A stretch of 39,477 nt of DNA from an uncultured Bacilli bacterium (GTDB lineage Bacteria > Bacillota_I > Bacilli_A > RF39 > UBA660), in NCBI GenBank assembly GCA_944350415.1, contig CALVOY010000043.1, positions 1-39,477 on the forward strand. Reading direction: 5' to 3'. The translations under genes were made by a program, and so were the position numbers. The notes under the pieces were generated by a model. That model saw only the letters and a list, made by a program, of their open reading frames with translations, did not search any database and had not been told where the DNA came from. The number at the start of each line of letters is the position of its first letter. Within the stretch, counting starts at the first letter, position 1. Below are positions 31,259-39,474 of this stretch, piece by piece.

Positions 31259-31288
31259 GTCTCATAACAACAGTGAAAGGAGATTTAT

Positions 31289-32065
31289 ATGGCACGTCAC
31301 AAAGTGGAAATTAGTGGCGTGAATACTGCGGATATTAAAGTATTAACTAGTGAAGAAATGGATGAGTTATTTATCAGAATGCAACAGGGAGATTCGTTGG
31401 CTCGAGAAGAGTTGATTAATGGAAATTTGAAATTGGTTCTTAGCATTATTAAGAAATTTAATCATCGAAATGAAAATTTGGATGACTTGTTTCAAGTGGG
31501 GTGTGTTGGATTAGTCAAAGCTATTGATAATTTTGATTTAAGTCATGGGGTAAAACTTTCTACTTATGCAGTTCCTATGATTTTGGGTGAGGTTAAAAGA
31601 TATTTAAGAGATAATGGTAGTTTAAGAGTTAGTAGATCTTTAAAAGATTTGGCTTATAATGTATTAAAAACAAAAGAAAATATGACTAAGAAACTAGATC
31701 GAGAGGTAGCGGTAGAAGAAATATCAGAAGAATTGGGTATTCCTGTATATGATGCCTTAATGGCCTTAGAAGCTATGAAAAGTCCTGTTAGTATTTTTGA
31801 ACCTATTTATAATGATGGTGGAGATACGATCTATTTATATGATCAAATTGAAGATAAAAGTTTAAAAGATCAAGATTTGGATGTGAATTTAGCAGTTACC
31901 AATGCTATTCATGATCTAGACTCTAGAGAAAGATATATTATTGATCAAAGATATGTAATAGGAAAAACACAAATGGAAATAGCTAGTGAATTAGGAATTA
32001 GTCAGGCTCAAATATCGAGATTAGAAAAAAATGCAATTAATACTTTAAAAAAAGTTTTGAAGTGA
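31289..32065 (+). CDS. sigG: sporulation sigma factor SigG
   Basis: A 258-aa late forespore sigma factor. The N-terminus (RHKVEISGVNTADIKVLTS) matches the SigG-specific KVEICGVDTSKLPVL segment. Region 2 has LVLSIIKKFNHRNENLDDLF, then QVGCVGLVKAIDNFDLSHG and LSTYAVPMILGEVKRYLRDN. Region 4 has KTQMEIASELGISQAQISRL. SigG rather than SigF is supported by the N-terminus and by the downstream ylmC/ylmH-type genes, as in the Bacillus sigG-ylm locus; sigE is not present here. No clear SigF-type promoter was recognised. Confidence 0.93.
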   Translation: MARHKVEISGVNTADIKVLTSEEMDELFIRMQQGDSLAREELINGNLKLVLSIIKKFNHRNENLDDLFQVGCVGLVKAIDNFDLSHGVKLSTYAVPMILGEVKRYLRDNGSLRVSRSLKDLAYNVLKTKENMTKKLDREVAVEEISEELGIPVYDALMALEAMKSPVSIFEPIYNDGGDTIYLYDQIEDKSLKDQDLDVNLAVTNAIHDLDSRERYIIDQRYVIGKTQMEIASELGISQAQISRLEKNAINTLKKVLK

Positions 32066-32088
32066 GTTATAATAAAAATGGTGATTGT

Positions 32089-32352
32089 ATGAAGTATGTA
32101 TATAAACCTATTGGGGTATGTAGTAAAGAAATTTCCTTTGATATTAATCAAGGTATTATTACCAATATTCAGTTTGTTGGTGGATGTCCAGGTAATTTGC
32201 AAATGATTTCTAAGCTATTAGATGGATGGAGAGCAGAAGCTATCATGGAAGCATGCCAAGGTAATTTGTGTGGTATAAAAAACACCTCTTGTAGCGATCA
32301 ATTAGCTCATGCTGTAGAAATGGCTTTGGAAACAGAAAAAAGCTGTTGTTAA
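32089..32352 (+). CDS. TSCPD-domain protein (TIGR03905 type)
   Basis: An 87-aa protein with the TSCPD pattern: VCSKEISFDINQGIITNIQF, then VGGCPGNLQMISKLLDG and CGIKNTSCSDQLAHAVEMAL. Four or more conserved cysteines suggest metal binding. The domain resembles the C-terminus of ribonucleotide reductases, but stand-alone copies have no known role. ATG 32089 follows GGTGAT; TATAAT lies at 32068-32073, in the end of sigG and just after it. Confidence 0.88.
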   Translation: MKYVYKPIGVCSKEISFDINQGIITNIQFVGGCPGNLQMISKLLDGWRAEAIMEACQGNLCGIKNTSCSDQLAHAVEMALETEKSCC

Positions 32353-32375
32353 AGACATTTATGATGTCTTTTTTT
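32351..32375 (+). terminator. terminator after the TSCPD gene
   Basis: AAAGACAT (32351-32358) pairs with ATGTCTTT (32364-32371), T-run follows. Confidence 0.85.
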
Positions 32376-32398
32376 CATATACTGTTCTAGGTGGTAAT

Positions 32399-32632
32399 AT
32401 GAGGTTATCGGATTTACAAAATAAAGATATTGTAAATGTAAATGATGGGAAAAATATTGGTAGTATTATCGATGTAAAAATAGATGAGAATAGTGGCAAT
32501 ATTGTTTCTTTTATCATAGAACCAAATAAAAATTTTTTCAAATTTTTTAACCGTGGGGCAGATACGGAAATTAATTGGCAGAGTATTACGAAAATAGGAG
32601 AGGATGTAATTTTAGTTAAAATTAGTATCTAA
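32399..32632 (+). CDS. ylmC: YlmC/YmxH-family PRC-barrel sporulation protein
   Basis: A 77-aa PRC-barrel-like protein: MRLSDLQNKDIVNVNDGKNI, then GSIIDVKIDENSGNIVSFII and a second motif INWQSITKIGEDVILVKI. YlmC/YmxH proteins are small, found in spore-formers, and of unknown function. Its place shortly after sigG matches Bacillus. RBS AGGTGGT. Confidence 0.9.
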   Translation: MRLSDLQNKDIVNVNDGKNIGSIIDVKIDENSGNIVSFIIEPNKNFFKFFNRGADTEINWQSITKIGEDVILVKISI

Positions 32633-32689
32633 ATTTGCTTTTTTTTCATAAAATGTGCTATTATATATCCAATCAATGGAGGGGATCAT

Positions 32690-33448
32690 ATGCAAAACTT
32701 AAGAATCGTTACATGGAATATTAAAAATAGTTATTTCAAAATGAGTAAGAATGAAGAAAAAGCCAAGGCGGTAGTGGGATTATTAGATACTTATCAACCG
32801 GATTTTTTAGCACTTCAAGAAGTAAATCCAATGTTAGCACGCGAAATTCAAAAACGCTTATCTGAATTGAATGATTATCAAATCGCAACTACTTATAAGG
32901 ATACTAAAAATCCAGTTTCGAATTTAAGAATAGAGTATAATATGATTATTAGTAAGCTAACTCCTGAAACTGCTAGTGTAACGCATTCGTTACCTTTTTT
33001 ACCTAAAGGATTTCATTTACTTAAGGATGCTGTTAGTATTAGAAAACGTAATGTAACTTCTCAGACTTTTGATGGTAATATTGTAGTGGATAATACTCAT
33101 TTAGCTCCAGCAGAAAAAGAAACAGAACTAAATAAAAGACAATTGGATCAAGTTGCATCTGTTGTAGAAAGTCAAAAAACGCTTGGTAGTGATGTCATCT
33201 TAGCAGGTAATTTAAATTCCAAACCAACAGAACAAAATATGATAGACTTTGCAGAAAAAATGTCTGATATTGGAATGCAGATAATAGAAAATCCTCATAA
33301 TACTTATAAAGGTCATACAGATCATCAACCAGTAGATTATCTTGCTGTACCAAGTGATTGGGAAGTAGAAAAAGTAGAAACTATCGATTGTGATTCTCAA
33401 TACAGTTCTCATAATCCTGTTATTGCGGATGTCACTAGAAAAAGATAA
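32690..33448 (+). CDS. EEP-fold (endonuclease/exonuclease/phosphatase) protein with altered active site
   Basis: 252 aa, no signal peptide. Conserved parts: VTWNIKN, FLALQEVNP (Glu), NTHLAP, VDYLAVP. But the GDxN motif reads AGNLNS (Asp to Asn) and the final SDH reads SSHNP (Asp to Ser). In APE1 the GDxN Asp is essential, so catalysis as a nuclease is doubtful. It may be a binding protein or use altered chemistry. Strong RBS GGAGGGGAT. It lies between ylmC and ylmH, where Bacillus has other ylm genes. Confidence 0.85.
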   Translation: MQNLRIVTWNIKNSYFKMSKNEEKAKAVVGLLDTYQPDFLALQEVNPMLAREIQKRLSELNDYQIATTYKDTKNPVSNLRIEYNMIISKLTPETASVTHSLPFLPKGFHLLKDAVSIRKRNVTSQTFDGNIVVDNTHLAPAEKETELNKRQLDQVASVVESQKTLGSDVILAGNLNSKPTEQNMIDFAEKMSDIGMQIIENPHNTYKGHTDHQPVDYLAVPSDWEVEKVETIDCDSQYSSHNPVIADVTRKR

Positions 33449-33457
33449 AAAGATGTC

Positions 33458-33490
33458 AAGAAATGTCTAATCGTGGACATTTCTTTTTTT
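33458..33490 (+). terminator. terminator after the EEP gene
   Basis: AAGAAATGTC (33458-33467) pairs with GACATTTCTT (33476-33485), T-run follows. Confidence 0.9.
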
Positions 33491-33529
33491 GTCTTGTAAA
33501 AATACTATATAATAATAAATGGAGATATT

Positions 33530-34279
33530 ATGATAGAAAGAAATAAACTGTTAGCACTTCATAAAGCACATAAAATATTGGTTTCTAATATGGTTGATAA
33601 ATATCGAAAACATCAACGAACAGGGCAGAATATCGCTAGTAATTTTTTGAATCCCTATGAATTACAAATTGTGATTTCTTATTTAAATGCTTGTCATATT
33701 CCATATTCTGTTTATGAACCATATCCTTTTTTAGAAAAGAAAATTATTTATTTTGGAAACTACGATCATTTTATTACTTTTTATCAAATTTCATCTCTTG
33801 ATTCTTCCAAAATTTCGCATTCCCAACTTTTAGGAAGTTTGTTTGCAATTGGATTTCACGAAAACACGATTGGTGATATTTTTGTCGAAGATGGAGTTTG
33901 CTTTTATGTCAATCTGAGTAAGATGAATATGTACCTAGAAGAAAATTTGACTTTTGTTGGCAGACATCCAGTTGTATTAAAAAAGATAGAAACTTTAAAT
34001 CTGCTTAATAAACATTTTGAAATATTTACTATTTTGGTAAGTAGTATGAGAGTAGATAATATCATTAGTAAAATTGTTTCACAAAGTCGTAGTCAAGTCA
34101 AACAAATGATTTTAGATAAACGCATCTTTTTAAACTATCAAGAGTTAAAAAAATCGGATCTTCTATTAAAAACAAATGATATTTTATCTATTCGTAAGAT
34201 TGGGAAATTTAAAATTGGAGATCAAAAGGGAACAACGAAAAAAGAAAATATTATTTTGGAAATATATCAATATATATAG
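33530..34279 (+). CDS. ylmH: YlmH-like S4-domain RNA-binding protein
   Basis: 249 aa. The C-terminal S4 domain (about residues 180-240) reads RVDNIISKIVSQSRSQVKQM, then LDKRIFLNYQELKKSDLLL and LSIRKIGKFKIG. The N-terminal part matches YlmH (NFLNPYELQIVISYLN; YFGNYDHFITFYQI). YlmH binds ribosomes and helps rescue stalled complexes in Bacillus. Its presence downstream of sigG and ylmC completes the local synteny. Confidence 0.9.
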   Translation: MIERNKLLALHKAHKILVSNMVDKYRKHQRTGQNIASNFLNPYELQIVISYLNACHIPYSVYEPYPFLEKKIIYFGNYDHFITFYQISSLDSSKISHSQLLGSLFAIGFHENTIGDIFVEDGVCFYVNLSKMNMYLEENLTFVGRHPVVLKKIETLNLLNKHFEIFTILVSSMRVDNIISKIVSQSRSQVKQMILDKRIFLNYQELKKSDLLLKTNDILSIRKIGKFKIGDQKGTTKKENIILEIYQYI

Positions 34280-34291
34280 TAGGTGAATTGT

Positions 34292-34951
34292 ATGAAAAAA
34301 ATTTTATGTATTTTGTCCATTATAGCTTTTATATTTCCAGTTTCCATTTCTGCAGAAACCGTAGAAGAGGAATCTCAGCAAAATTTAAATTCTAATGAAG
34401 AAATTGTAACATTAGAGGAGTGTGTAGATGCTAGTACTGCTAAATTTAGAACCAAAGATGATCAAATTATAAAGGCAAAGTTTTTAGCGATTGATACGCC
34501 AGAGTTAAATCATCCAACAAAGGGAACGGAACCATTCGGTCAAGAGGCTAGCAAGTACACTTGTACTACTTTAACTACAGCAGAGAAAATTAAATTAGAG
34601 TATGATGTGAATAGCAAAGAAGAAGATAGCTATGGACGCAAAATGGTATGGGTATTTGTAGATGGCACTTTATTACAAGATTTGTTGGTAAGTAATGGAT
34701 ATGCTAAAGTTGGTCATTTATATGATGATTATAAATATACTACCATGATACAGCAAAGTGAAATATCTGCTAAGGATAGTCAGTTGGGAATTTGGTCAGA
34801 GGAGAGTACAACTACGGATATTGCAAGCGAAGATCAAGAACAAGAGGTTACGGAGAAAAAAGGATTTTTAAATAGTTTATTGGGAGCGATTACGAACTTT
34901 ATTGATAATTTATTAGAAAGTATTTTAAAATGGATTGAAGATATGCTATAA
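34292..34951 (+). CDS. secreted or anchored staphylococcal-nuclease-like protein
   Basis: 219 aa. Signal sequence (residues about 1-21), then an SNase domain: KAKFLAIDTPELNHP, EPFGQEAS, DSYGRKMVWVFVDGTLLQDL, GYAKVGHLYDDYKY. Of the nuclease triad, Glu (DTPE) and the second Arg (DSYGR) are present; the first Arg is Lys (KAKFLAI), which should lower activity. The last 25 residues form an amphipathic helix (LLGAITNFIDNLLESILKWI) that may bind membrane. ATG 34292 follows AGGTGA. Confidence 0.85.
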   Translation: MKKILCILSIIAFIFPVSISAETVEEESQQNLNSNEEIVTLEECVDASTAKFRTKDDQIIKAKFLAIDTPELNHPTKGTEPFGQEASKYTCTTLTTAEKIKLEYDVNSKEEDSYGRKMVWVFVDGTLLQDLLVSNGYAKVGHLYDDYKYTTMIQQSEISAKDSQLGIWSEESTTTDIASEDQEQEVTEKKGFLNSLLGAITNFIDNLLESILKWIEDML

Positions 34952-34981
34952 TAAACAAAAAAAGAAGGGCTGTGAATTAGT

Positions 34982-35431
34982 ATGCAAAATAACAGGGATT
35001 CTGTTTATCAGAAGGTATTGGATTTTAAAAGAAAATACGGAATGTGTGTCGTTTGGCGTTTGAAAAAAAATGCTAGAATTATTGATACCCATTTAAATCC
35101 TGATGAAAAATTATTATATGTATTTGCTGCTCAGAAAAATAATCATCCGCTAGATATTTTTTCAACTGCTGTAATTGCTTTGACAGATAAAAGGTTATTA
35201 ATTGGTCGTAAAAGAGTAGTTTTTGGATACTTTTTAGATTCGATTACTCCTGATATGTTTAATGATTTAAAAGTGCTATCTGGGGTTATTTGGGGAAGAA
35301 TTTGCATAGATACAATTAATGAGTTAGTTACTTTATCTAATATAGATAAAAAAGCTTTACCAGAAATAGAAACCATGATCACTTCTTACATGATGAGTGC
35401 AAAACAAAAATTAAAAGAAAAAGATAAATAG
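34982..35431 (+). CDS. bacterial PH-domain protein
   Basis: 149 aa, soluble. Residues about 25-135 look like a bPH domain: LNPDEKLLYVFAAQ, then FSTAVIALTDKRLLIGRKRV and YFLDSITPDMFNDLKVLSGV. Such proteins are of unknown function, often involved in stress or membrane association. The end is basic (KQKLKEKDK). Terminator follows directly. Confidence 0.78.
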   Translation: MQNNRDSVYQKVLDFKRKYGMCVVWRLKKNARIIDTHLNPDEKLLYVFAAQKNNHPLDIFSTAVIALTDKRLLIGRKRVVFGYFLDSITPDMFNDLKVLSGVIWGRICIDTINELVTLSNIDKKALPEIETMITSYMMSAKQKLKEKDK

Positions 35432-35449
35432 TAAATTTATCTTTTTTTT
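35421..35449 (+). terminator. terminator after the PH-domain gene
   Basis: AAGATAAA (35421-35428) pairs with TTTATCTT (35436-35443), T-run follows; it overlaps the stop codon. Confidence 0.85.
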
Positions 35450-35494
35450 GGATAAAATATTAGATATAATGTATATAGTAGAGGAAGTGTTAGT

Positions 35495-36736
35495 TTGAAA
35501 AAAGTTATTTCTATTTTAATTTTAATACTTTTATTATTTTTTGTGGTTCAATGGGGTGTTGGCTTTATCAAAAAAGAACATGAGGTTTCTTATCAAATAT
35601 TAGTTGGTGACACTGTTTTTGAAGTGCATGAACTTTATCAGAAAGAATATGGAGATGCATATGATATTATGATTCAAAATGGTAGTCAGCGTTATTCTTA
35701 TTCTATACCTAATCAATATAATAAACAAAAAAATATTATTCAAAAAATAGAATATTATCAAGAAGGGGATAATTACTGCATATATCCAGTATTAAAGGGT
35801 GGAAAAGGTACTTATTTAGAATGCGTTACCAATGGAACATTATATACAGATCTTTCTTTCCCTAATCAAGATTTTATTTCTAGAGTTAAAGTAGATTTAC
35901 AAGAGAAGGGCTATCATCTTTCTAAGAATTATGATTTGAATAATACTACAACAGTTGGAGATACTATTATTTATTTAGATTCTTTATTATCTAATGATAT
36001 TATTGCTTTATGGAATTATAAAGGAATTGAAATCATAAAGCCTGATCAACCTACTGTGAGGGATATTTTGGGCTTTGATAAATATGAAAATAGTCATGGA
36101 TATTTAGTGGGTAAGTATTATGTTTTGCCAAATTATCTTAGTAGCAAAGTATTAGAATTTAGTTCTGTTACTATTGTGGATGTTGAGACCAATAAGATAG
36201 ACACTATAGAACTAAATAACACTTTATCTAGTGATACTTATATTAATGGAGTAATTGATGGCAAACTATATTATACAGATCCTTCTAATTTATTACAGAT
36301 AGAAATCAATCCTAATACAAAAAGTGCTAGATTAATTGGTAGTAAAGATCTTGGTGGCCAATTATATCGAGGAGAGTGGCAAGATGTTAATATTTATGAT
36401 TTTGCAACTCAACATCTTTTATTTCAAGAAGATATACCAGAAGAAATAGATCAGTACTATTCTTATCACCAATTGTTAGCAGGAGATATGAATTATTATT
36501 TTTATACCGATCATCAAGAAGTGTATCGAGTTTCTAAAAACCATTTGGATCTACCTATTTTATTGTTTAAAGATACAAATCTAAATAATATGTGGGCGGT
36601 TCAAAATACTATTTATTTTATAGTGGATGATACTTTATATTATTATGAAGAAGGTGGAAATCTGATTCCTGTGTTAAAAAATAATGAACTTCGTTATAAT
36701 ACTATAAATCGAATCGGTGTATATAGAAAATCGTAA
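35495..36736 (+). CDS. membrane-anchored extracytoplasmic protein, unknown
   Basis: A 413-aa protein with TTG start after GAGGAAGTG. One helix (residues about 4-24) is followed by an all-beta extracytoplasmic part with repeated aromatic strands (KLYYTDPSNLLQIEIN; MNYYFYTDHQEVYRVS; TIYFIVDDTLYYYEEGG). The last half resembles a propeller-like series of strand pairs, each with a Y-Y/F-x-D turn. No family recognised. TATAAT at 35465-35470; terminator overlaps the stop. Confidence 0.7.
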   Translation: MKKVISILILILLLFFVVQWGVGFIKKEHEVSYQILVGDTVFEVHELYQKEYGDAYDIMIQNGSQRYSYSIPNQYNKQKNIIQKIEYYQEGDNYCIYPVLKGGKGTYLECVTNGTLYTDLSFPNQDFISRVKVDLQEKGYHLSKNYDLNNTTTVGDTIIYLDSLLSNDIIALWNYKGIEIIKPDQPTVRDILGFDKYENSHGYLVGKYYVLPNYLSSKVLEFSSVTIVDVETNKIDTIELNNTLSSDTYINGVIDGKLYYTDPSNLLQIEINPNTKSARLIGSKDLGGQLYRGEWQDVNIYDFATQHLLFQEDIPEEIDQYYSYHQLLAGDMNYYFYTDHQEVYRVSKNHLDLPILLFKDTNLNNMWAVQNTIYFIVDDTLYYYEEGGNLIPVLKNNELRYNTINRIGVYRKS

Positions 36737-36752
36737 AGATTTTCTTTTTTTT
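36725..36752 (+). terminator. terminator overlapping the stop of the anchored unknown
   Basis: AGAAAATC (36725-36732) pairs with GATTTTCT (36738-36745), followed by TTTTTTT. Confidence 0.88.
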
Positions 36753-36778
36753 ACATATAATGAGAACAGGAGGGATGT

Positions 36779-37228
36779 ATGCAAACTTATATTGTAGAAC
36801 CTGGTGATAATATTGCTAGTATTGCTAAAAAATTCAATGTAAAAGTGATAGATTTGGTTAAGGAGAATCATTTAGAAAATATTTATTATTTAGCTCCGGG
36901 AATGGAATTGATAATACCAGATATTCCGATGGAAGATGTTTTTGAATACTATATAGTTCAAAAAGGGGATAATTTAGATAAAATTAGTAAAAAATATGGC
37001 ATTACTGCTCAAATGTTAGCGGAAATGAATGGGTTAGAGTTGAACGAATATATTTATCCAGAACAGAAATTATTAGTTCCTAGAGCTGGTGTAGAAGTTT
37101 ATATAACGAAGGATGGAGATACTTTAAATTCAATAGCAGATGAATTAGGTGTATCCAGAGAGAATATTTTATTATATAATCCAAACTTATATTTATTACC
37201 AGAGCAACTAATTGCTTATCGTATTTGA
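36779..37228 (+). CDS. three-LysM-domain protein
   Basis: 149 aa made of three LysM units: YIVEPGDNIASIAKKFNV, YYIVQKGDNLDKISKKYGI and VYITKDGDTLNSIADELGV, each about 45 residues. LysM binds peptidoglycan or spore cortex glycan. No signal peptide is present, as in SafA- or SpoVID-like coat proteins made in the mother cell, so a spore-coat role is plausible. RBS GGAGGGATG; TATAAT at 36756-36761. Confidence 0.88.
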   Translation: MQTYIVEPGDNIASIAKKFNVKVIDLVKENHLENIYYLAPGMELIIPDIPMEDVFEYYIVQKGDNLDKISKKYGITAQMLAEMNGLELNEYIYPEQKLLVPRAGVEVYITKDGDTLNSIADELGVSRENILLYNPNLYLLPEQLIAYRI

Positions 37229-37241
37229 AATAGTAATGTAG

Positions 37242-37264
37242 AGAACTCATAGAAGAGTTCTTTT
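37242..37264 (+). terminator. terminator after the LysM gene
   Basis: AGAACTC (37242-37248) pairs with GAGTTCT (37255-37261), followed by TTT. Confidence 0.75.
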
Positions 37265-37327
37265 ATTATTTTTAGATTCAAGTTACTGATCTAATAAAAA
37301 TTAATAGTTTGATTTAAATTTCAATAT

Positions 37328-37373
37328 AAAAAAAGCCACCAAAAGTGAACTTGTTAATAAAAAGTAGCTTTTT
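37328..37373 (-). terminator. terminator of the collagen-like gene
   Basis: On the minus strand AAAAAGCTAC and GTGGCTTTTT pair (one G-U), then T-run; plus coordinates of the arms are 37364-37373 and 37330-37339. Confidence 0.7.
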
Positions 37374-37899
37374 ATATATTTGATACTTTAAAAACAGAAA
37401 CAAAAAAATTGATTCTAGACATATCGGTACTACCAGTATAAAAGAATTGTATTGTGCTATCAATTGGAGCCTGTACTAAGATACCATCTTCTATTGTGAT
37501 ATCACTATTTGTGCTATTTGTATTATTGATAGAAGCATAACGATCTTGAACGACTCCATTGATAATAGAAATTATGGTTCCAAATTGGTTCACACCTAAT
37601 CTTCCTGTTAAACTAAATGAAATGTAATAAGTTCCAGGACTTGGTAATGTAATAGTGGTTTCGTTAACTGTAATATTTGGAGTTCCACCACTAAATAATA
37701 AAATCATAGGAATTAAGTTTCCAGTAGAAATTGTTTGATCTTGATTTTGAAAAAGTGCATAATTATTATTTATTGCTGGTCCAGTAGGTCCCGTAGGTCC
37801 TGTTGCTCCGGATATTCCAGTAGCACCTGTTGGTCCGGTGGGTCCAGTAGGCCCCAGAATATAACAACCATTCCTATAAAAATTTTTCATATTACTCAT
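37372..37899 (-). CDS. collagen-like exosporium-type protein (BclA-like)
   Basis: 175 aa. A short N-terminal region (MSNMKNFYRNGCYIL) is followed by nine G-X-Y triplets, mostly GPT/GAT, and a C-terminal all-beta domain of about 130 residues (LPSPGTYYISFSLTGRL; IDSTIQFFYTGSTDMSRINF) like the BclA C-terminal trimerising domain. Such proteins form hair-like filaments on spores. ATG 37899 follows AGGTGAT; the GTG at 37911 lies inside that RBS. The collagen run is short. A SigK-like promoter may lie upstream. Confidence 0.88.
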   Translation of the reverse strand: MSNMKNFYRNGCYILGPTGPTGPTGATGISGATGPTGPTGPAINNNYALFQNQDQTISTGNLIPMILLFSGGTPNITVNETTITLPSPGTYYISFSLTGRLGVNQFGTIISIINGVVQDRYASINNTNSTNSDITIEDGILVQAPIDSTIQFFYTGSTDMSRINFFVSVFKVSNI

Positions 37900-37917
37900 A
37901 TTTTTTATCACCTAATA

Positions 37918-37946
37918 TAAAATATGAAACATAACGGAATTATGGT
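37918..37946 (-). promoter_or_regulatory. SigK-like promoter of the collagen-like gene
   Basis: On the minus strand ACC (37944-37946) and CATATTTTA (37918-37926) are 17 nt apart, as in the SigK pattern AC-N16/17-CATANNNTA. Weak point: transcription would begin close to or inside the RBS at 37908-37914. Confidence 0.35.
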
Positions 37947-38498
37947 AGGATAAAAATAGTATTTCAAAGATTATTTTTTATCTTGTATGAAAGGTTAGTA
38001 GAAATTTTTTGAAGAATACTAAAAAATATGCAATACATTATGCTGATGTATGTAGATATAATGATAAGTGTATTTGAAGTATTCAGAGTAATATAACTTT
38101 CTTATTTCAATTTTTAGAGAGTTATTAAAGAATAGGTATAACTTATCATCCATGGTAACCTTGTGTAGCTCTCTATATAATATTTGCATGCTCTGCAGTT
38201 TATACACAACCTTCTATAATTTGTTAGGGTTTGTTACTAAAATTGTAATCGTATCATATCACTTCTTTCTTTGCGACAACGCATAAAAAAATCAATCTTT
38301 TAATTGATTGAATCATTAACATCGCTTGGTGCGATGATTTATTTTCTGGAGTAATAGCAATTCTATAGATAAATTTCTATAATATTTTTCAGTAAATTTC
38401 TTTTTTGGTATTTCAAAATATGTATTTAAAATCTTGTATTTTCATCATTTGTTAGTAACATAATATATCATCTTTCAATACAATATTTTTCTAAATTT
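37947..38498. other. gene-poor A+T-rich stretch
   Basis: I see no gene I can support. A minus-strand frame at 38019-38207 (from GTG, or from ATG 38189, MQILYRELHKVTMDDKLYLF) has only an AGAAGG 2 nt before the GTG and no known motif. Contains a minus-strand terminator (38285-38309) and a small hairpin CATCGC-TTGGT-GCGATG near 38320-38336. Confidence 0.5.
38285..38309 (-). terminator. terminator downstream of the frameshifted membrane-protein gene
   Basis: On the minus strand AATCAAT pairs with ATTGATT, followed by T6. It lies about 190 nt beyond the stop of the frameshifted gene at 38499-38860. Confidence 0.6.
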
Positions 38499-38860
38499 TT
38501 ATAAATTAGTATTTAAATAAAAATTAACAATTGGCTTTCTAAATATAAATAAAAGAATTATAAAAAATATCAATATCATAAAAGATTTAGGACTATAATT
38601 ATCTTCATGATTTTTTCCTTTAATTAAAATAAAACCTATTTCATCAAAAAAAATCCCCATGCATATTGATAATAAATATATATATTTGTATAAAAATTTG
38701 ATATACAAAAAAGTATAATTGTAAGTAGTAATCCATACATCCAATGATGGGTTCGAAAATTTCCTATAGTGGGACTTGGCTTATTAATAATGTAAACTAA
38801 TATTCTTGTTATTAAGATAGTTATTAAAGTAAATAGAAAATATTTGTCATGTAAAGCCAT
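38499..38860 (-). pseudogene. small membrane protein with HH/DE/HED residues, frameshifted
   Basis: From ATG 38860 (RBS GAGGTGAT) the frame reads MALHDKYFLFTLITILITRI, then FRTHHWMYGLLLTIIL; after the T6 run (plus A6 at 38707-38712) the sense continues in another frame: YIKFLYKYIYLL, GIFFDEIGFILIKGKNHEDN, then a final membrane helix (FMILIFFIILLFIFRKP). Adding one T restores one protein of about 120 aa with three or four helices. The HH, DE and HED residues suggest a metal site in or near the membrane. Family not named; mutation, slippage or sequencing error are all possible. Confidence 0.65.
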
Positions 38861-38908
38861 ATCAATCACCTCAATAAATTACTATTTGTGTATCACTTCT
38901 ATAATCTA

Positions 38909-38914
38909 ATTATA
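38909..38914 (-). promoter_or_regulatory. possible -10 of the HH/DE/HED gene
   Basis: TATAAT on the minus strand, about 50 nt before the start. No good -35 is seen. Confidence 0.3.
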
Positions 38915-39039
38915 CTACTTTTAGTATATTTTAATAGGGTTTAAATCGAAATTATGAAATCATTTGTAAAACTAAGATTTTTAGTCTTTTCATAGTAATA
39001 GTATCTAAGCTATCTTTTATATAAATATTATTATCATTC

Positions 39040-39240
39040 TTAAAGATAAAGTAGAATTAAACAAGATAGATTATTATTAATAATAATTTTATGTGGCTCA
39101 TGAATAGAAAGGTTAGTTTTATCAAAATGAATATTTTTACCATCTATAAATTTTAAATGTAGTTTCGATATTTTTGGTATCTTGGTAATCTTTTCTTTCA
39201 CACATAAAGGAAATTCTAATTGTTCTATAGTTATTTTCAT
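39040..39240 (-). CDS. 66-aa protein, unknown
   Basis: Strong RBS AAGGAGG on the minus strand precedes MKITIEQLEFPLCVKEKITK. It has one central beta-looking segment (LHLKFIDGKNIHFDKTNLSI) and no membrane helix. Not recognised. Its leader carries an intrinsic terminator (39266-39297), so it may be regulated by attenuation. Confidence 0.55.
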   Translation of the reverse strand: MKITIEQLEFPLCVKEKITKIPKISKLHLKFIDGKNIHFDKTNLSIHEPHKIIINNNLSCLILLYL

Positions 39241-39265
39241 TTAAGTAAACCTCCTTTCCAACATG

Positions 39266-39297
39266 AAAAAATCCCATATCAACAAGTGATATAGGAT
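39266..39297 (-). terminator. terminator in the leader of the 66-aa gene
   Basis: On the minus strand ATCCTATATC pairs with GATATGGGAT (one mismatch in 10), flanked by A and T runs. The RBS of the gene follows within 20 nt. Confidence 0.6.
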
Positions 39298-39313
39298 ATT
39301 TTTATAAAATAAA

Positions 39314-39474
39314 ACTCACACGAGGTGTGAGTAATTCTCTCAATGGAGCGATTGGTAAAGTTATTTACAACTTTTTTTGCTTTTCACAATTAATATCAAT
39401 TTCTAAATATATTTTAACACAAATTTCCCTTTATGTATCAGTAAATTTCCATTTTCATGATAAAATTATAAATG
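39314..39474 (-). promoter_or_regulatory. leader region of the 66-aa gene
   Basis: A minus-strand TATAAT (39465-39470) near the window edge could start this leader. It contains a perfect hairpin ACTCACAC/GTGTGAGT (39314-39332) followed by the terminator at 39266-39297. No reading frame of note lies between. It is a candidate cis-regulatory RNA; no known riboswitch class was recognised. Confidence 0.4.

Noticed and set aside
31255-31288. SigF-type promoter before sigG
   Set aside because: No GYATA and GGNNANANT pair at a suitable spacing was found.
38019-38207. 62-aa minus-strand frame
   Set aside because: An AGAAGG lies only 2 nt before the GTG start, there is no recognisable motif, and the region is A+T-rich; kept only as a remark in the gene-poor stretch.
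39314-39332. mini-ykkC-like hairpin with an ACGA loop
   Set aside because: Only one hairpin is present and the better fold has a GAG loop; the class needs two ACGR hairpins.
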